A stretch of 64,000 nucleotides of DNA from an uncultured Gammaproteobacteria bacterium (GCA_937921935.1 CAKZWQ010000026.1:1-64000); one strand, 5' to 3'. Counted from the first letter of the stretch, positions 8,687 through 17,535 are shown. Made by a program: numbers and translations. The notes: generated by a model not told the origin, from the sequence alone.

Positions 8687-9702
8687 GTCAGTTTTTTGCA
8701 GAATACGGCCTGTTCCTGGCCAAGACCCTGACCCTGCTGGTGGCCCTGGGCCTGGCGCTGGCCATGATTGCCAGTTCCTCGCGACGTGGTTCGCCCGACA
8801 CCGGCATCAAGGTTGAGAAGATCAATGATCGGTTCAGGGATCTGGGACGTCAGATTCGTCGTGCCGCGCTCAGCAAGAAAGCCTACAAAAAGTTCGAGAA
8901 GGAAGATAAAGAAGCGCGTAAAAAAGAACAGAAAGCGGCCGGTGAAGAAGAGCATCGCAAGCGCTTTTTTGTGCTCGACTTCAAGGGCGACATCCGGGCC
9001 TCGGCAGTCGCTCATCTGCGTGAAGAGATCAGCGCCGTGGTCAGTATCGCCAATGGCGAAGATGAGGTAGTGCTGCGCCTGGAGAATCCCGGCGGTGCGG
9101 TGCACGAGCACGGGCTGGCAGCCTCCCAGTTGCTCCGTCTGAAGAGTCGCGGTATTCCGCTGACTGTGGTGGTCGACAAGGTGGCAGCGAGCGGCGGTTA
9201 CATGATGGCCTGCATCGCAGAGCGAATTGTTGCGGCACCCTTTGCTGTTATTGGCTCCATCGGCGTGCTGGCCCAGTTGCCGAATTTCAATCGTGCCCTG
9301 AAGGAAAAAGGCGTCGACTGGGAGGAGGTCACCGCCGGCAAGTACAAGCGTACGGTGACCATGTTCGGTGAAACCTCCGATGAGGATCGTCAGAAACTGC
9401 GCGAAGAGCTGGATGAAGTGCATTACCTGTTCAAGCAACTGATCACCGAACAGCGCCCCAGCCTGGATGTCGAAGCGGTGGCGACCGGCGAGCACTGGTA
9501 CGGTACGCGCGCGCTGGAGCTTGGCCTGGTGGACGAACTCGGTGCCAGTGATGATTACCTGCTGAATGCCGTTGAACAGGGCGATGTCTATGCGGTCAAA
9601 TGGAAAGGCAAGCAGTCTCTGCAGGAGAAGTTCTTTTCCATGCTGGAAAGTGCCCTGCAGCTCGGCCCCCTCGGCGCCTGGTTACGCGGGGCCGGGCGCT
9701 AA
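8683..9702 (+). CDS. sohB: SohB-type membrane serine peptidase (S49)
   Basis: SohB is an inner-membrane peptidase of the S49 (signal peptide peptidase A) family. The sequence has an N-terminal transmembrane helix (about 10-31) and a highly charged Lys/Glu-rich linker (60-93). The S49 catalytic domain follows (about 95-320), with nucleophile Ser170 in AASGGY and a general-base Lys near 220 (AGKYKRT). At 339 residues it matches SohB. The start overlaps the lipA stop (ATGA), so the two are coupled. The function in quality control of envelope proteins is inferred from the family. Confidence 0.9.
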   Translation: MSQFFAEYGLFLAKTLTLLVALGLALAMIASSSRRGSPDTGIKVEKINDRFRDLGRQIRRAALSKKAYKKFEKEDKEARKKEQKAAGEEEHRKRFFVLDFKGDIRASAVAHLREEISAVVSIANGEDEVVLRLENPGGAVHEHGLAASQLLRLKSRGIPLTVVVDKVAASGGYMMACIAERIVAAPFAVIGSIGVLAQLPNFNRALKEKGVDWEEVTAGKYKRTVTMFGETSDEDRQKLREELDEVHYLFKQLITEQRPSLDVEAVATGEHWYGTRALELGLVDELGASDDYLLNAVEQGDVYAVKWKGKQSLQEKFFSMLESALQLGPLGAWLRGAGR

Positions 9703-9746
9703 TTGTTGGCGATATAATCGCTATCTGGAAGGAGTTTCTGAACGCT

Positions 9747-10493
9747 ATGCACTGGTTCATTCGCGTTTTAGTTATGGTTGCGCCCCTGACGATAACAGCT
9801 TGCGTCACCGAGCAGCAGGCTGTCAGGGAGGGTGAGGGCGCCTTCGATTCGATGCGCCAGGAGATGCTCGAGACTAATGATCTGGCGACCCGGGCGTATG
9901 TGACTTGTATCGCGCAAGCGATCGTTGCAGAAATCGGCCCGCCGTATGACAGTCTCGATTGGGAAATCGTCGTTTTTGAAGACGCAAGCGTCAATGCTTT
10001 CGCGTTACCCGGGGGCAAAATCGGGGTATTCACCGGAATTCTGAGCGTCGCCGAGACGACGGATCAGCTGGCCGCCGTCATCGGCCACGAGGTTGCGCAC
10101 GTAACAGAGCGACACTCTGTTGCCCGCATGAATCGGGCGATGGCTGCCAATGTGGGTGTCACCGTTGCCGATATTTTTAACCCGAATGCCGGCACCGCAG
10201 CGGGCCTGTTGGCTCAATACGGAATCTTGTTGCCCTACGGACGCGGGCAGGAAAGCGAGGCCGACGTCGTAGGCTTGAAGTATATGGCCAAGGCCGGCTT
10301 CGATCCTCGCGCCAGTGTCGATTTGTGGAAGAACATGGAAAGCAACAAGTCCGGGGCACCACCGGAATTCATGTCGACCCACCCCTCAACCAGCACCCGC
10401 ATCAGTGATCTGATTGGTGAGTTTCCGATCACCCTGACCCTGTTTAATGAGGCTCGCGCCGAGGGGAAACGTCCTGCCTGTCGTCGTCCCTGA
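9747..10493 (+). CDS. M48-family metallopeptidase lipoprotein
   Basis: This is a zinc metallopeptidase likely anchored to the outer membrane. The start at 9747 has GGAAGGAG upstream and yields 248 residues with a lipobox ending ITAC (Cys19). The HExxH zinc motif is HEVAH at 114-118, and the third ligand lies in ESEAD (about 169-173). The closest families are LoiP/YcaL-type peptidases that handle damaged outer-membrane proteins. It overlaps the start of the downstream L,D-transpeptidase gene by 47 bases, which suggests coupled translation. The longer frame from 9600 lies within sohB and is not the real start. Confidence 0.9.
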   Translation: MHWFIRVLVMVAPLTITACVTEQQAVREGEGAFDSMRQEMLETNDLATRAYVTCIAQAIVAEIGPPYDSLDWEIVVFEDASVNAFALPGGKIGVFTGILSVAETTDQLAAVIGHEVAHVTERHSVARMNRAMAANVGVTVADIFNPNAGTAAGLLAQYGILLPYGRGQESEADVVGLKYMAKAGFDPRASVDLWKNMESNKSGAPPEFMSTHPSTSTRISDLIGEFPITLTLFNEARAEGKRPACRRP

Positions 10494-11574
10494 TCTGTTC
10501 CGTCCCTGCCTTGTCCTGGCTGCAGCGGCCTTGCTGGCCGGATGTGGCACGCTAGGCTTGGGGAGCGGCGACCAACCGGCGGTGGACAGGCAGGACTCGA
10601 CTGTTTCTGCCGAGCCTCAGCCGCCGTTGGATGCCAATCTGTTTGTCCTGGATGCCAACCGGGGTGTCGTGGGCGAGTTACAGGTCACCGTGGCCCGGGC
10701 AGAAGACACTTTCGTTGAATTTGCCCGGACCTATGGCCTGGGCTTCGACGAACTGGAAGCCGCGAATCCCGATGTGGATCCCTGGCTCCCCGGCGCCGGT
10801 ACGAAAATCGTTCTGCCGACGCGCTTTTTGTTGCCCAGGGCACCCCGCGAGGGCATCGTGCTGAACGTTGCCACGAAGCGGCTGTTCTATTTTCCGCCGG
10901 CGGTGCCCGGTGTGCCGGCGATTGTGCAGACTTATCCCATTGGGATAGGTCGGACCGGCTGGTCTACGCCCACTGGTGAGACCAGCGTCACGGGCAAGGC
11001 CCGCGATCCTGTCTGGTATGTGCCGGCCTCCGTACGCGAAGAACATGCGGCTATGGATGATCCGCTGCCCGCGCAGGTTCCACCCGGGCCCGATAATCCC
11101 CTTGGCAACCGGGTCATGCAGCTGGGTTTGCCCGGCTATCTGATTCATGGCACCAACAAGCCGGCCGGCGTCGGGATGCGTGTCAGCCATGGCTGCGTGC
11201 GGCTGTTTCCTGAAGATATCGAGTACCTCTTTGACCAGGTGCCTACCGGTACTGCTGTGCGTATCGTCAATCAACCGGTGCTGCTGGCTCGCGACGACAC
11301 TGACCTGCTCCTGGAGGTGCATCCGCCCCTGGAAGAGAATGCGGATACCTGGCTCGACGATTTACCGCCCCGTCTGCAACGAGCCCGGGCATCCCTGGGA
11401 GACAGTCAGGCAGCTATCGACTCTTCGCGAGTGGATGAGATCATCGCCCAGGCCCGTGGCTTCCCCGTTTCGATACTGGCGGGCGGGTCGGATGCTGATG
11501 CCCAGCTTCGTCGTGCGCGCCGTGCGCAGAACGTGATCGTTCACCAAGAGCTTGCCGAAGTCGCTGATCAGTAG
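10447..11574 (+). CDS. L,D-transpeptidase lipoprotein with LysM-like module
   Basis: YkuD/ErfK-type enzymes form 3-3 cross-links in peptidoglycan or attach lipoproteins to it. This 375-residue protein has a lipobox (LLAGC, Cys33), a LysM-like segment (about 78-125) and the YkuD catalytic domain (about 135-275). In that domain lie the upstream His234 (IHGTNKP) and the SHGCVRL motif (247-253) with nucleophile Cys250. The C-terminal about 90 residues are acidic and helical. It follows the M48 peptidase gene with overlap. The tail-sheath homologue starts 57 bases downstream on the same strand. Confidence 0.92.
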   Translation: MRLAPRGNVLPVVVPDLFRPCLVLAAAALLAGCGTLGLGSGDQPAVDRQDSTVSAEPQPPLDANLFVLDANRGVVGELQVTVARAEDTFVEFARTYGLGFDELEAANPDVDPWLPGAGTKIVLPTRFLLPRAPREGIVLNVATKRLFYFPPAVPGVPAIVQTYPIGIGRTGWSTPTGETSVTGKARDPVWYVPASVREEHAAMDDPLPAQVPPGPDNPLGNRVMQLGLPGYLIHGTNKPAGVGMRVSHGCVRLFPEDIEYLFDQVPTGTAVRIVNQPVLLARDDTDLLLEVHPPLEENADTWLDDLPPRLQRARASLGDSQAAIDSSRVDEIIAQARGFPVSILAGGSDADAQLRRARRAQNVIVHQELAEVADQ

Positions 11575-11631
11575 GTCGAACCGCGACAGCTGTTTTATCC
11601 CGCCGCTCTCCTGCTAGTATCCCCGGCAGGG

Positions 11632-13179
11632 TTGTTGGGTTGCGGTGAGCTGGAATTGTCAGACGCTGCGTCAAGTGGGATTTTCGTGGTCGAGGGAGCG
11701 CCGGCAGGTGCGCCTATTGAGCTGTATCGTGAGACCGTGGCGGCCTTCATTGGCCCGACGCCCCGGGGCCCGGCGGACATGCCCGTGGCCGTGCGCAGCG
11801 TGGGAGAATATCTGCAGCGCTTTGGTTCCCCCGACAAACCGAGCCGGCTTGAACAGTATCTGACACGCTTTTTTGACAATGGCGGTACGCTGGCCGTGGT
11901 GGTTCGGGTCTGCCCCACCTGCCGCCCCAACGAAATTCATTTGCCGACGGCAAGCGGCGACATCATTCTGGAGGCCCTGCACCCGGGTCCTCTGGAGCAT
12001 CTTCGCGTCGCCGTCGACTACGATCAGATTCCTCTGGACGCCGACAGTCATTTCAACCTGACTATCCATCGTCTGGCGGGGTCGAACCAGCGTATGGTGA
12101 TCGAGCAGGAAATCTTTCCGGCTGTGTCGGCGGATCCCGAAACCGCCGATTTTGTCGGCCACGCCTTGCTGCGATCCGCCTTGTTGCGCCTGCGCGAGGA
12201 GGGTCCCGGCGAGCGCCCCCAACTGACCCTGGGCTCCGGCGCGAGCACAGGCAGTGACTATGTCTATGCCGATGGCGTTGGCGGCACGCCGCAGTCGCCG
12301 TCGGACTATGACCTGATCGGCAGCATTAGCGAAGGCACGGGCCTGTACGCGCTGGAGCAACTGCCCCGCATTGATTTACTTTGCATCGTGCCCCCGGAAC
12401 CAGGCCGCAGCCTGGGCCCGGTGGCGCTGTTCGCCGCTGAGCGCTACTGCCGCGAACGCCACGCCCTGCTGCTGACTGGGCCCCCGGCTTCCTGGCAACT
12501 GCCCTGCGACGTACTGGCCGATCAGCAACGCCGGGAATTCGCCAGCCCCAATGTGGTCACCTGTTTTCCTGCGCCAGGTGACGGCAGTGTGCTGGGGGCG
12601 CTGGCCGGTGCACTGGTTTCCCGTGATGCAGCCGGCGCAGTCTGGTCATCGGTGACTTCAGAACCCCTGAACCTGCGCTGTCCCTGGCAGTCACAGCTGA
12701 AACTTCATGACAGTGATGTGTCGGCGCTGATTCGTGCCGGGGTGAACCCGCTGACCGTCGCCGGCCCCGGCCGGATTCAACTGCATGGTGGCGTGACGAT
12801 GGCACGCGGTTCCGGCCTGCCACCTGAATGGGGTGAACTGCGGTGGCGTCGCACGGCTTTATTCATTGTTGCGGGCATTGTGCACAAGAGCCGCTGGATG
12901 TTGTTCAGCGATATGGGCACCGATGACGCCATGGAGCTCTATGACAAGGCGCAGAATTTTTTCCGCGGCTTGCATGCCGCGGGCGCGCTGGTGGGCAACG
13001 GTTCAGGCGATGCATGGTTCTTAAGGCGCCCGCTGATCAGTGAGGGCCGGATCGACATGGATTTTGGTCTGGCCTTGCGCCGCCCGGGAGAATTCGACAG
13101 TTACCGGCTGACCTGGGTAGGTGGCGTCTGCAAGCTTCGTGAACTGGGTTGGCAGCCAGCCCTGGCAACGGCCAGCTGA
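11632..13179 (+). CDS. Orphan phage-tail-sheath-like protein
   Basis: The approximately 515-residue protein matches contractile tail sheath proteins along its length. The N-terminal insertion/beta domain reads SGIFVVEGAPAGAPI, then TVAAFIGPTPRGP, then a steering segment ending in LTRFFDNGGTLAVVVRV. The C-terminal domain contains the RRTALFIVAGI...FFRGLHAAGALVG and SEGRIDMDFGLALRRPGEF segments typical of the sheath core. The start codon is uncertain (TTG at 11632, 11635 or 11656, no ATG). No tube, baseplate, spike, ClpV or terminase gene lies near; upstream is a cell-wall transpeptidase. It has no frameshift and looks maintained. A role as a domesticated sheath, filament or regulatory protein is speculation. 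Confidence 0.8.
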   Translation: MLGCGELELSDAASSGIFVVEGAPAGAPIELYRETVAAFIGPTPRGPADMPVAVRSVGEYLQRFGSPDKPSRLEQYLTRFFDNGGTLAVVVRVCPTCRPNEIHLPTASGDIILEALHPGPLEHLRVAVDYDQIPLDADSHFNLTIHRLAGSNQRMVIEQEIFPAVSADPETADFVGHALLRSALLRLREEGPGERPQLTLGSGASTGSDYVYADGVGGTPQSPSDYDLIGSISEGTGLYALEQLPRIDLLCIVPPEPGRSLGPVALFAAERYCRERHALLLTGPPASWQLPCDVLADQQRREFASPNVVTCFPAPGDGSVLGALAGALVSRDAAGAVWSSVTSEPLNLRCPWQSQLKLHDSDVSALIRAGVNPLTVAGPGRIQLHGGVTMARGSGLPPEWGELRWRRTALFIVAGIVHKSRWMLFSDMGTDDAMELYDKAQNFFRGLHAAGALVGNGSGDAWFLRRPLISEGRIDMDFGLALRRPGEFDSYRLTWVGGVCKLRELGWQPALATAS

Positions 13180-13235
13180 AGGCAGGGGGCAGCAAAAGTA
13201 CCCGGCAACAGGCTCCCGCCCAGGTACACGTGGCT

Positions 13236-13736
13236 ATGGCAGCACTTTATTTCGCCTACGGTTCGAATATGCATCCTGGTCGTCTGCGAACCCGACTTGG
13301 CTCAGCCTTTGCTATAGATACAGCCCGTCTGATCGATTATCGACTGGCATTTCACAAACGCGGTGCGGATGGCTCCGCTAAGGGTGATGTTGTGCCGGCC
13401 GTGGGCGAAGAAGTATGGGGCGTCCTGTACCGGCTACATCCCCGCGATGCAGTCATGCTGGATCAGATCGAGGGGCCTGGTTATAGCCGCTGCAGCGTCG
13501 TCGTAGAAAGCAGCACGGCAGACGGGCAGGTTGAGGCCTTCGCTTATCGGGCTCGGGCCACTGCAATTGCTCTTGGTCTGCAGCCTTTCAGCTGGTATCT
13601 GGACTTTCTTCGCGAGGGCGCCCGGCATCATGGCCTGCCGCGTCTTTACACCGCGGCCCTGGAGGAAATCCCGGTCATTTCGGATCCGGACCCGGTGCGT
13701 CATCGCCGTGCCCGCTTGTTGCTGGAATCAGCCTGA
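13236..13736 (+). CDS. Gamma-glutamylcyclotransferase-like protein
   Basis: This 166-residue protein has the cyclotransferase nucleotide-loop-like motif YFAYGSNM (5-12) and the catalytic glutamate in QIEGPGY (Glu79). It belongs to the GGCT/AIG2 superfamily, whose members release 5-oxoproline from gamma-glutamyl compounds or modify amine adducts. The substrate cannot be told from sequence. I start it at the ATG at 13236 because the YGSN strand normally begins within the first few residues. It lies 56 bases after the tail-sheath gene on the same strand, so co-transcription is possible. Confidence 0.82.
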   Translation: MAALYFAYGSNMHPGRLRTRLGSAFAIDTARLIDYRLAFHKRGADGSAKGDVVPAVGEEVWGVLYRLHPRDAVMLDQIEGPGYSRCSVVVESSTADGQVEAFAYRARATAIALGLQPFSWYLDFLREGARHHGLPRLYTAALEEIPVISDPDPVRHRRARLLLESA

Positions 13737-13791
13737 CTGCCGGGTCAGGGGCGCAGGTGACTGGTAACGTGACGCGGTTCTCAAACCATTT

Positions 13792-13810
13792 TTATTAAAT
13801 GAGTTAATAA
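13792..13810. promoter_or_regulatory. AT-rich perfect inverted repeat, candidate operator
   Basis: TTATTAA and TTAATAA arms (7 bases, perfect) are separated by ATGAG and end 7 bases before the ATG of the next gene. The site sits in a short AT-rich island in otherwise GC-rich sequence. It could be a repressor site or part of the promoter; no regulator is identified. Confidence 0.4.
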
Positions 13811-13817
13811 CATAAGC

Positions 13818-14453
13818 ATGAGTACCGGGCCCCAACAGGTCGATGGGCTCCAGCCTGTCGCCAGTCTCCAGGAGTTCTTTAGGGACTCCGTCGATTCCGC
13901 CATGGCCGCCAATCGGGTGGTGCTGGATGAGCAGGCGTCCCACTATGTTGTTTGCCTGCTGACACTATTCGCCCGCTCCGAAGACTTCTACGAAGTGGGC
14001 GAAGATGGTCTGCAACTACGTCCGCTAGCATTGATGCTTGCCGACGCGGCGGACGCGCCCACCGATGAAGCTCGTTGCTTCGCTTTGCAACGGGTCGGCG
14101 ATGTCGCTCTGTTCATTGCTGGTTTCTTTGAGGATTTTCTGCAACGTGCCCCGGTGGATATTGGCTACTACGTAAGAATGGGTGGCAGCGCCTATTGCAC
14201 CCTGTCCGGAAGCATTCGCGGGACATTGCGCGGGCGCGTGATGGGCGAGGTCTTCGCCGAGCTCGGCGCGAAATTCACTCCGATGGTGGATGTGCTGAAC
14301 GAAGTCCGTGACTCCGCCCGGGGTACCCGGGCCGAAGATGCCCTGCGCTGGTATGAAGCCTGGGTTCGCACCGGCAGCCCGCGCGCGGCGCGACTGTTGC
14401 GTGAGCAGGGAATTCATCCCCTGGACTCAGCCCGAACGGGCTACGAGCACTGA
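13818..14453 (+). CDS. Conserved hypothetical protein (211 aa)
   Basis: I do not recognise this soluble, mainly helical protein. It has no signal peptide or membrane segment. Conserved-looking features are a helical N-terminal region (VVCLLTLFARSEDFY), a central SAYCTLSG segment with a Gly-rich turn, and a C-terminal helix ending in RAARLLREQGIHP. The gene is preceded by an AT-rich inverted repeat and followed after 9 bases by another unknown gene, with which it clearly forms a pair. It could be cytosolic and part of a two-protein system, but nothing in the sequence fixes a role. Confidence 0.65.
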   Translation: MSTGPQQVDGLQPVASLQEFFRDSVDSAMAANRVVLDEQASHYVVCLLTLFARSEDFYEVGEDGLQLRPLALMLADAADAPTDEARCFALQRVGDVALFIAGFFEDFLQRAPVDIGYYVRMGGSAYCTLSGSIRGTLRGRVMGEVFAELGAKFTPMVDVLNEVRDSARGTRAEDALRWYEAWVRTGSPRAARLLREQGIHPLDSARTGYEH

Positions 14454-14462
14454 GCGTAAAGC

Positions 14463-15116
14463 ATGCTCTGCGCCTTGCAGGATTTTCTCACTCGCCTCTA
14501 CGGCATTGATGCACCAGCCAACGTGCTGGACTATCTCATTACTGACGAACGTCAGGCTCGGGCACTGGAGGGCGAGGGCGGGCGAGCCACGGAAGAAAAA
14601 CTCCTGCTGACGGAGCAGGATGACGAACTGCACCTGTCCCTCTACCTGGATGCGGCTTTACTGGAACGCCTGAGTGAGCGAGATCCTCTTGAAGAGTTGG
14701 GTGTGGCGAATCTCGAAGACTTCTGCAAGGTGCTGGAAGGTCTGAGTCACTTTAACTATATGACCTGGAATGCGTCGGCGGATCGTCGCGTCACCCTGCT
14801 TGAACTGGAGTTGCAGGCAGAGATCGACAAATATCTGGGTGCGCGCACCCTTGCTACCCAGCAGCAGCGGCCGGAGCTGGCCGCTGCCCTGTTACCCCTG
14901 ATGTTCGAGTCGCCCCAGTTTCAGCCCGGGCTGTCCGCCGAGGAGCAGGAGCGCTACGAAAGCGCCGCCCGCTTTGCCGGCTGGTACTGCCGAAGCCTGG
15001 AGGCCCGCTTTGCCGCGGGCCTGCCGGGCGGCGACATGCTGCGCGAACTCAGAACTTTCTATCGCCTGCCCCAGCCGGGCAAACTCAGCCACATCCATAC
15101 CACCGCTTTCGCCTGA
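14463..15116 (+). CDS. Conserved hypothetical protein (217 aa), pair partner
   Basis: This soluble, acidic, helix-rich protein has no signal or membrane segment and no family I can name. Its N-terminal half contains ELHLSLYLDAALLERL and a following LEDFCKVLEGLSHFNYM segment. The C-terminal half has an RRVTLLELELQAEIDKYL helix and ends in RTFYRLPQPGKLSHIHTTAF. It starts 9 bases after the preceding unknown gene, so the two are probably translated from one message and may form a complex. The paired layout is seen directly; any function is unknown. Confidence 0.65.
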   Translation: MLCALQDFLTRLYGIDAPANVLDYLITDERQARALEGEGGRATEEKLLLTEQDDELHLSLYLDAALLERLSERDPLEELGVANLEDFCKVLEGLSHFNYMTWNASADRRVTLLELELQAEIDKYLGARTLATQQQRPELAAALLPLMFESPQFQPGLSAEEQERYESAARFAGWYCRSLEARFAAGLPGGDMLRELRTFYRLPQPGKLSHIHTTAFA

Positions 15117-15197
15117 GTCCCGTCCAGCGTGGCAATAGCCAGACTGATGTTCTACAGTCTGGCCTCGTTTTGGCTGCCACGACCGACGGAGATCTCG

Positions 15198-16082
15198 ATG
15201 GGCCATCGCCTTTCCCTGTACCTGACTTTCCTGTTTGCTCTTGGGCTGGCTGCATGCGGCGCGCCTGAAAATACGGCCGAGCCTGCGGCAGCGGCCCAGG
15301 AGGCAACGCCACCGACAGCGGCGCCCGTCCAGTCTGCCGGTCCGGACCTGGCCACGGTGGCTGAGGGCGATCATCGCAGCGCAGAGAATCGTGCCCGCGA
15401 TGTCTATCGTCACCCGGTGGAAACGCTCGAGTTTTTCGGTATTGAGCCTGATATGACGGTGGTCGAGATCTGGCCGAGCGGCGGCTGGTACTCGGAGATC
15501 CTGGGGCCTTATCTGAACAAAGAAGGCACCTTTATCGCGGCTCACTGGGACCCCAACTCCGAGATGGAATTCGTGCGAACAGGCGTCACCGCCTACCAGG
15601 AAAAGCTGGCAGCACGACCCGATCTGTATGGCAACACACAGATGGGTGTACTTATGCCGCCGGAAATCTGGGCGATCGCCCCTGAAGCTTCCGTGGACAT
15701 GATCGTGACCTTTCGCAGTATCCATAACTGGATGCCGCGTGGCTATGCCGATAGCATGTTTGCGGAGTTCTACAAGGTTCTGAAGCCGGGCGGCGTGCTG
15801 GGTGTGGTAGAGCATCGAGGCGATCCGGCCGTGGAGCAGGATCCGAAAGCAGCGTCGGGCTATGTGAATGAGGCCTACGCTATTGCCCTGGCCGAGGCCG
15901 CGGGCTTTGTGCTTGAAGAGAAGTCGGAGATTAACGCCAACCCGGCCGACACCAAGGATTACGACACCGGTGTCTGGACGCTGCCGCCGACGCTGCGCAA
16001 GAAAGATGAAGACAAGGACAAGTATCTGGCAATCGGCGAAAGTGATCGCTTTACGCTGAAGTTCCGTAAGCCGGCAGCATAA
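15198..16082 (+). CDS. Methyltransferase-like lipoprotein (COG4798 type)
   Basis: The protein resembles class I SAM-dependent methyltransferases of the COG4798 kind but carries an export signal. The start at 15198 has GGAG upstream and gives a signal with lipobox LAAC (Cys20), followed by an Ala/Pro/Glu-rich linker. The Rossmann motif I region is VVEIWPSGGWYSEIL (88-102), and the late strand motif KVLKPGGVLGVVEH is also present. Because SAM is not expected in the periplasm, the substrate and even the activity are doubtful. The next gene, also a lipoprotein, starts 13 bases after the stop, so they form an operon. Confidence 0.8.
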   Translation: MGHRLSLYLTFLFALGLAACGAPENTAEPAAAAQEATPPTAAPVQSAGPDLATVAEGDHRSAENRARDVYRHPVETLEFFGIEPDMTVVEIWPSGGWYSEILGPYLNKEGTFIAAHWDPNSEMEFVRTGVTAYQEKLAARPDLYGNTQMGVLMPPEIWAIAPEASVDMIVTFRSIHNWMPRGYADSMFAEFYKVLKPGGVLGVVEHRGDPAVEQDPKAASGYVNEAYAIALAEAAGFVLEEKSEINANPADTKDYDTGVWTLPPTLRKKDEDKDKYLAIGESDRFTLKFRKPAA

Positions 16083-16095
16083 GGGGTCCAGACTC

Positions 16096-16680
16096 ATGCG
16101 GGTTTGTATGTCGGGTTGTTTGGCTGTTCTGGTCACCAGCTTTTTACTGGTGGCTTGTGAGCCTCCTGCTCCCCGCCCTGCTGCTGTCGTCCCGCCGCCG
16201 GGTACCGATGTCATTGAGCGGCCGCGGGACAGATTGCCGGCCCGGAGCCTGCAGCGGCTCCCTCTATCCTTCGGACAGTCGGTCTATGTGCCGGTCTACT
16301 CTACGGTGCAGACCATGACGGCAAAACGATCTTATGCGTTGACAGCTAATGTGGTCGTTCGCAATACCGATCCGGATCACCGCATTCAGGTGGATTCTGC
16401 CCGCTACTACAACAATGAAGGCGCCCTGTTGACTGAGTACCTGGAGCAGGCCCTGATCTTGCCGCCGCTGGCTTCAAAGGCTCTTGTTGTCGATCAGTTA
16501 GACCGGGAGGGCGGCATCGGTGCCAATTTCATTGTTGACTGGACAGCATCTCGCTCAGTGAGTGCCCCGGTTATCGAAGCGGTGATGATCGGCGAGGCAG
16601 GTACCCAGGGTGTTGCCTTCATCAGCGCCGGGCGGGTTATTAAAGAGTTCTCCGGGGCCAAGCCAACTGACCAGCCTTGA
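16096..16680 (+). CDS. DUF3124-like lipoprotein
   Basis: The 194-residue protein has a signal with lipobox LLVAC (Cys21), a Pro/Ala-rich linker, and a domain (about 60-190) that matches DUF3124. Diagnostic segments are VYVPVYSTVQT, LTANVVVRNTDPDH and the ending GVAFISAGRVI. Members are small exported proteins of unknown function. AAGGGG precedes the ATG at good spacing. The gene directly follows the methyltransferase-like lipoprotein gene, so both likely serve the same envelope process. Confidence 0.75.
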   Translation: MRVCMSGCLAVLVTSFLLVACEPPAPRPAAVVPPPGTDVIERPRDRLPARSLQRLPLSFGQSVYVPVYSTVQTMTAKRSYALTANVVVRNTDPDHRIQVDSARYYNNEGALLTEYLEQALILPPLASKALVVDQLDREGGIGANFIVDWTASRSVSAPVIEAVMIGEAGTQGVAFISAGRVIKEFSGAKPTDQP

Positions 16681-16773
16681 TGACGTACTTGACCTGGAGG
16701 GCTATTGGCGGATCAAGGCTGCCCATGACGCCTGGGTGAGCCTGGTCTTTGGGTTGCACTGCGACCGCGCCTG

Positions 16774-17535
16774 ATGATCATCGAGAATCCCAGCCTGTCG
16801 TTGGTCCTGTCCTTTCTGGGCATGATCCTGCTGGTTTGCGCGCATCTGTTTACGCCCAGGTTTCGTTTCATCCACGGGCAGGCCGGGCCCTGGATATCCG
16901 CCTCGGCCGGCGTTGCCATCGCCTACGTATTCATTGATATCCTCCCATTGCTGGCTTCCCAGCAAGCCAAGCTCATGCAGACGCCGCACACTGGCTGGCT
17001 GCGCTACCTTGAGCGCCATGCCTACCTGGTTGCCATGGCGGGCTTTATCTTTCACTACGGTATCGCCCTGAATCGACGTGCCATGCTGAGCCAGCGCCGG
17101 GAGCCTGCCGGCAATGTGTCGGACTTTTCCCGCTCCGGATTCACAATCCTCAGTTCGCTGGCCTACAGTTTGCTCATTGCCTACTTGTTGGGCGAGAAAT
17201 GGGATCATGGGTCAGAGCCGGGAATTGTTTTTGCCTTTGCCATGTCCCTGCACTTCGTCGGCCTGAATTATTTGTCCTATGAAGATGATCCGGTTTTGTA
17301 TCGCCGATGGCTGCGCTACGAACTAGCAATTGCAACAGTGATCGGGTGGTCCCTCGGGATTTTCACTGTGGTTTCTGACCAGGTATTCCTGCTGGCTTTT
17401 TCTTTCCTGGGCGGGGGCATCATCGTCGTAGCCATGGCGGTGGAATTGCCGCGGATTCGACCCTCTCCCATCGATTTTCTGGCTTTCCTGGGCGGCGCCC
17501 TGGCCTTCTCCGGGCTGTTGCTGGTGGCCGAGTAA
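16774..17535 (+). CDS. Hypothetical multipass membrane protein
   Basis: This 253-residue protein has about seven to eight transmembrane helices, including LVLSFLGMILLVCAHLF (10-26), an YLVAMAGFIFHYGIAL helix, and a final LAFLGGALAFSGLLLVA. Polar positions inside helices (HYG, SLHFVGLNYLS) recall transporters or metal-binding membrane proteins, loosely like ZIP proteins, but no motif is decisive. A cytoplasmic or periplasmic loop is rich in Arg and Gln. It stands alone between the DUF3124 gene and pcm. Function is unknown. Confidence 0.65.
   Translation: MIIENPSLSLVLSFLGMILLVCAHLFTPRFRFIHGQAGPWISASAGVAIAYVFIDILPLLASQQAKLMQTPHTGWLRYLERHAYLVAMAGFIFHYGIALNRRAMLSQRREPAGNVSDFSRSGFTILSSLAYSLLIAYLLGEKWDHGSEPGIVFAFAMSLHFVGLNYLSYEDDPVLYRRWLRYELAIATVIGWSLGIFTVVSDQVFLLAFSFLGGGIIVVAMAVELPRIRPSPIDFLAFLGGALAFSGLLLVAE

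Noticed and set aside
11632-13179. Prophage or type VI secretion locus
   Set aside because: Only the sheath-like gene is present; no tube, baseplate, ClpV, integrase, terminase or attachment-site repeat was seen nearby.
14892-16214. 440-codon reverse frame opposite the methyltransferase and unknown genes
   Set aside because: It overlaps three well-supported forward genes and has no recognisable domain.
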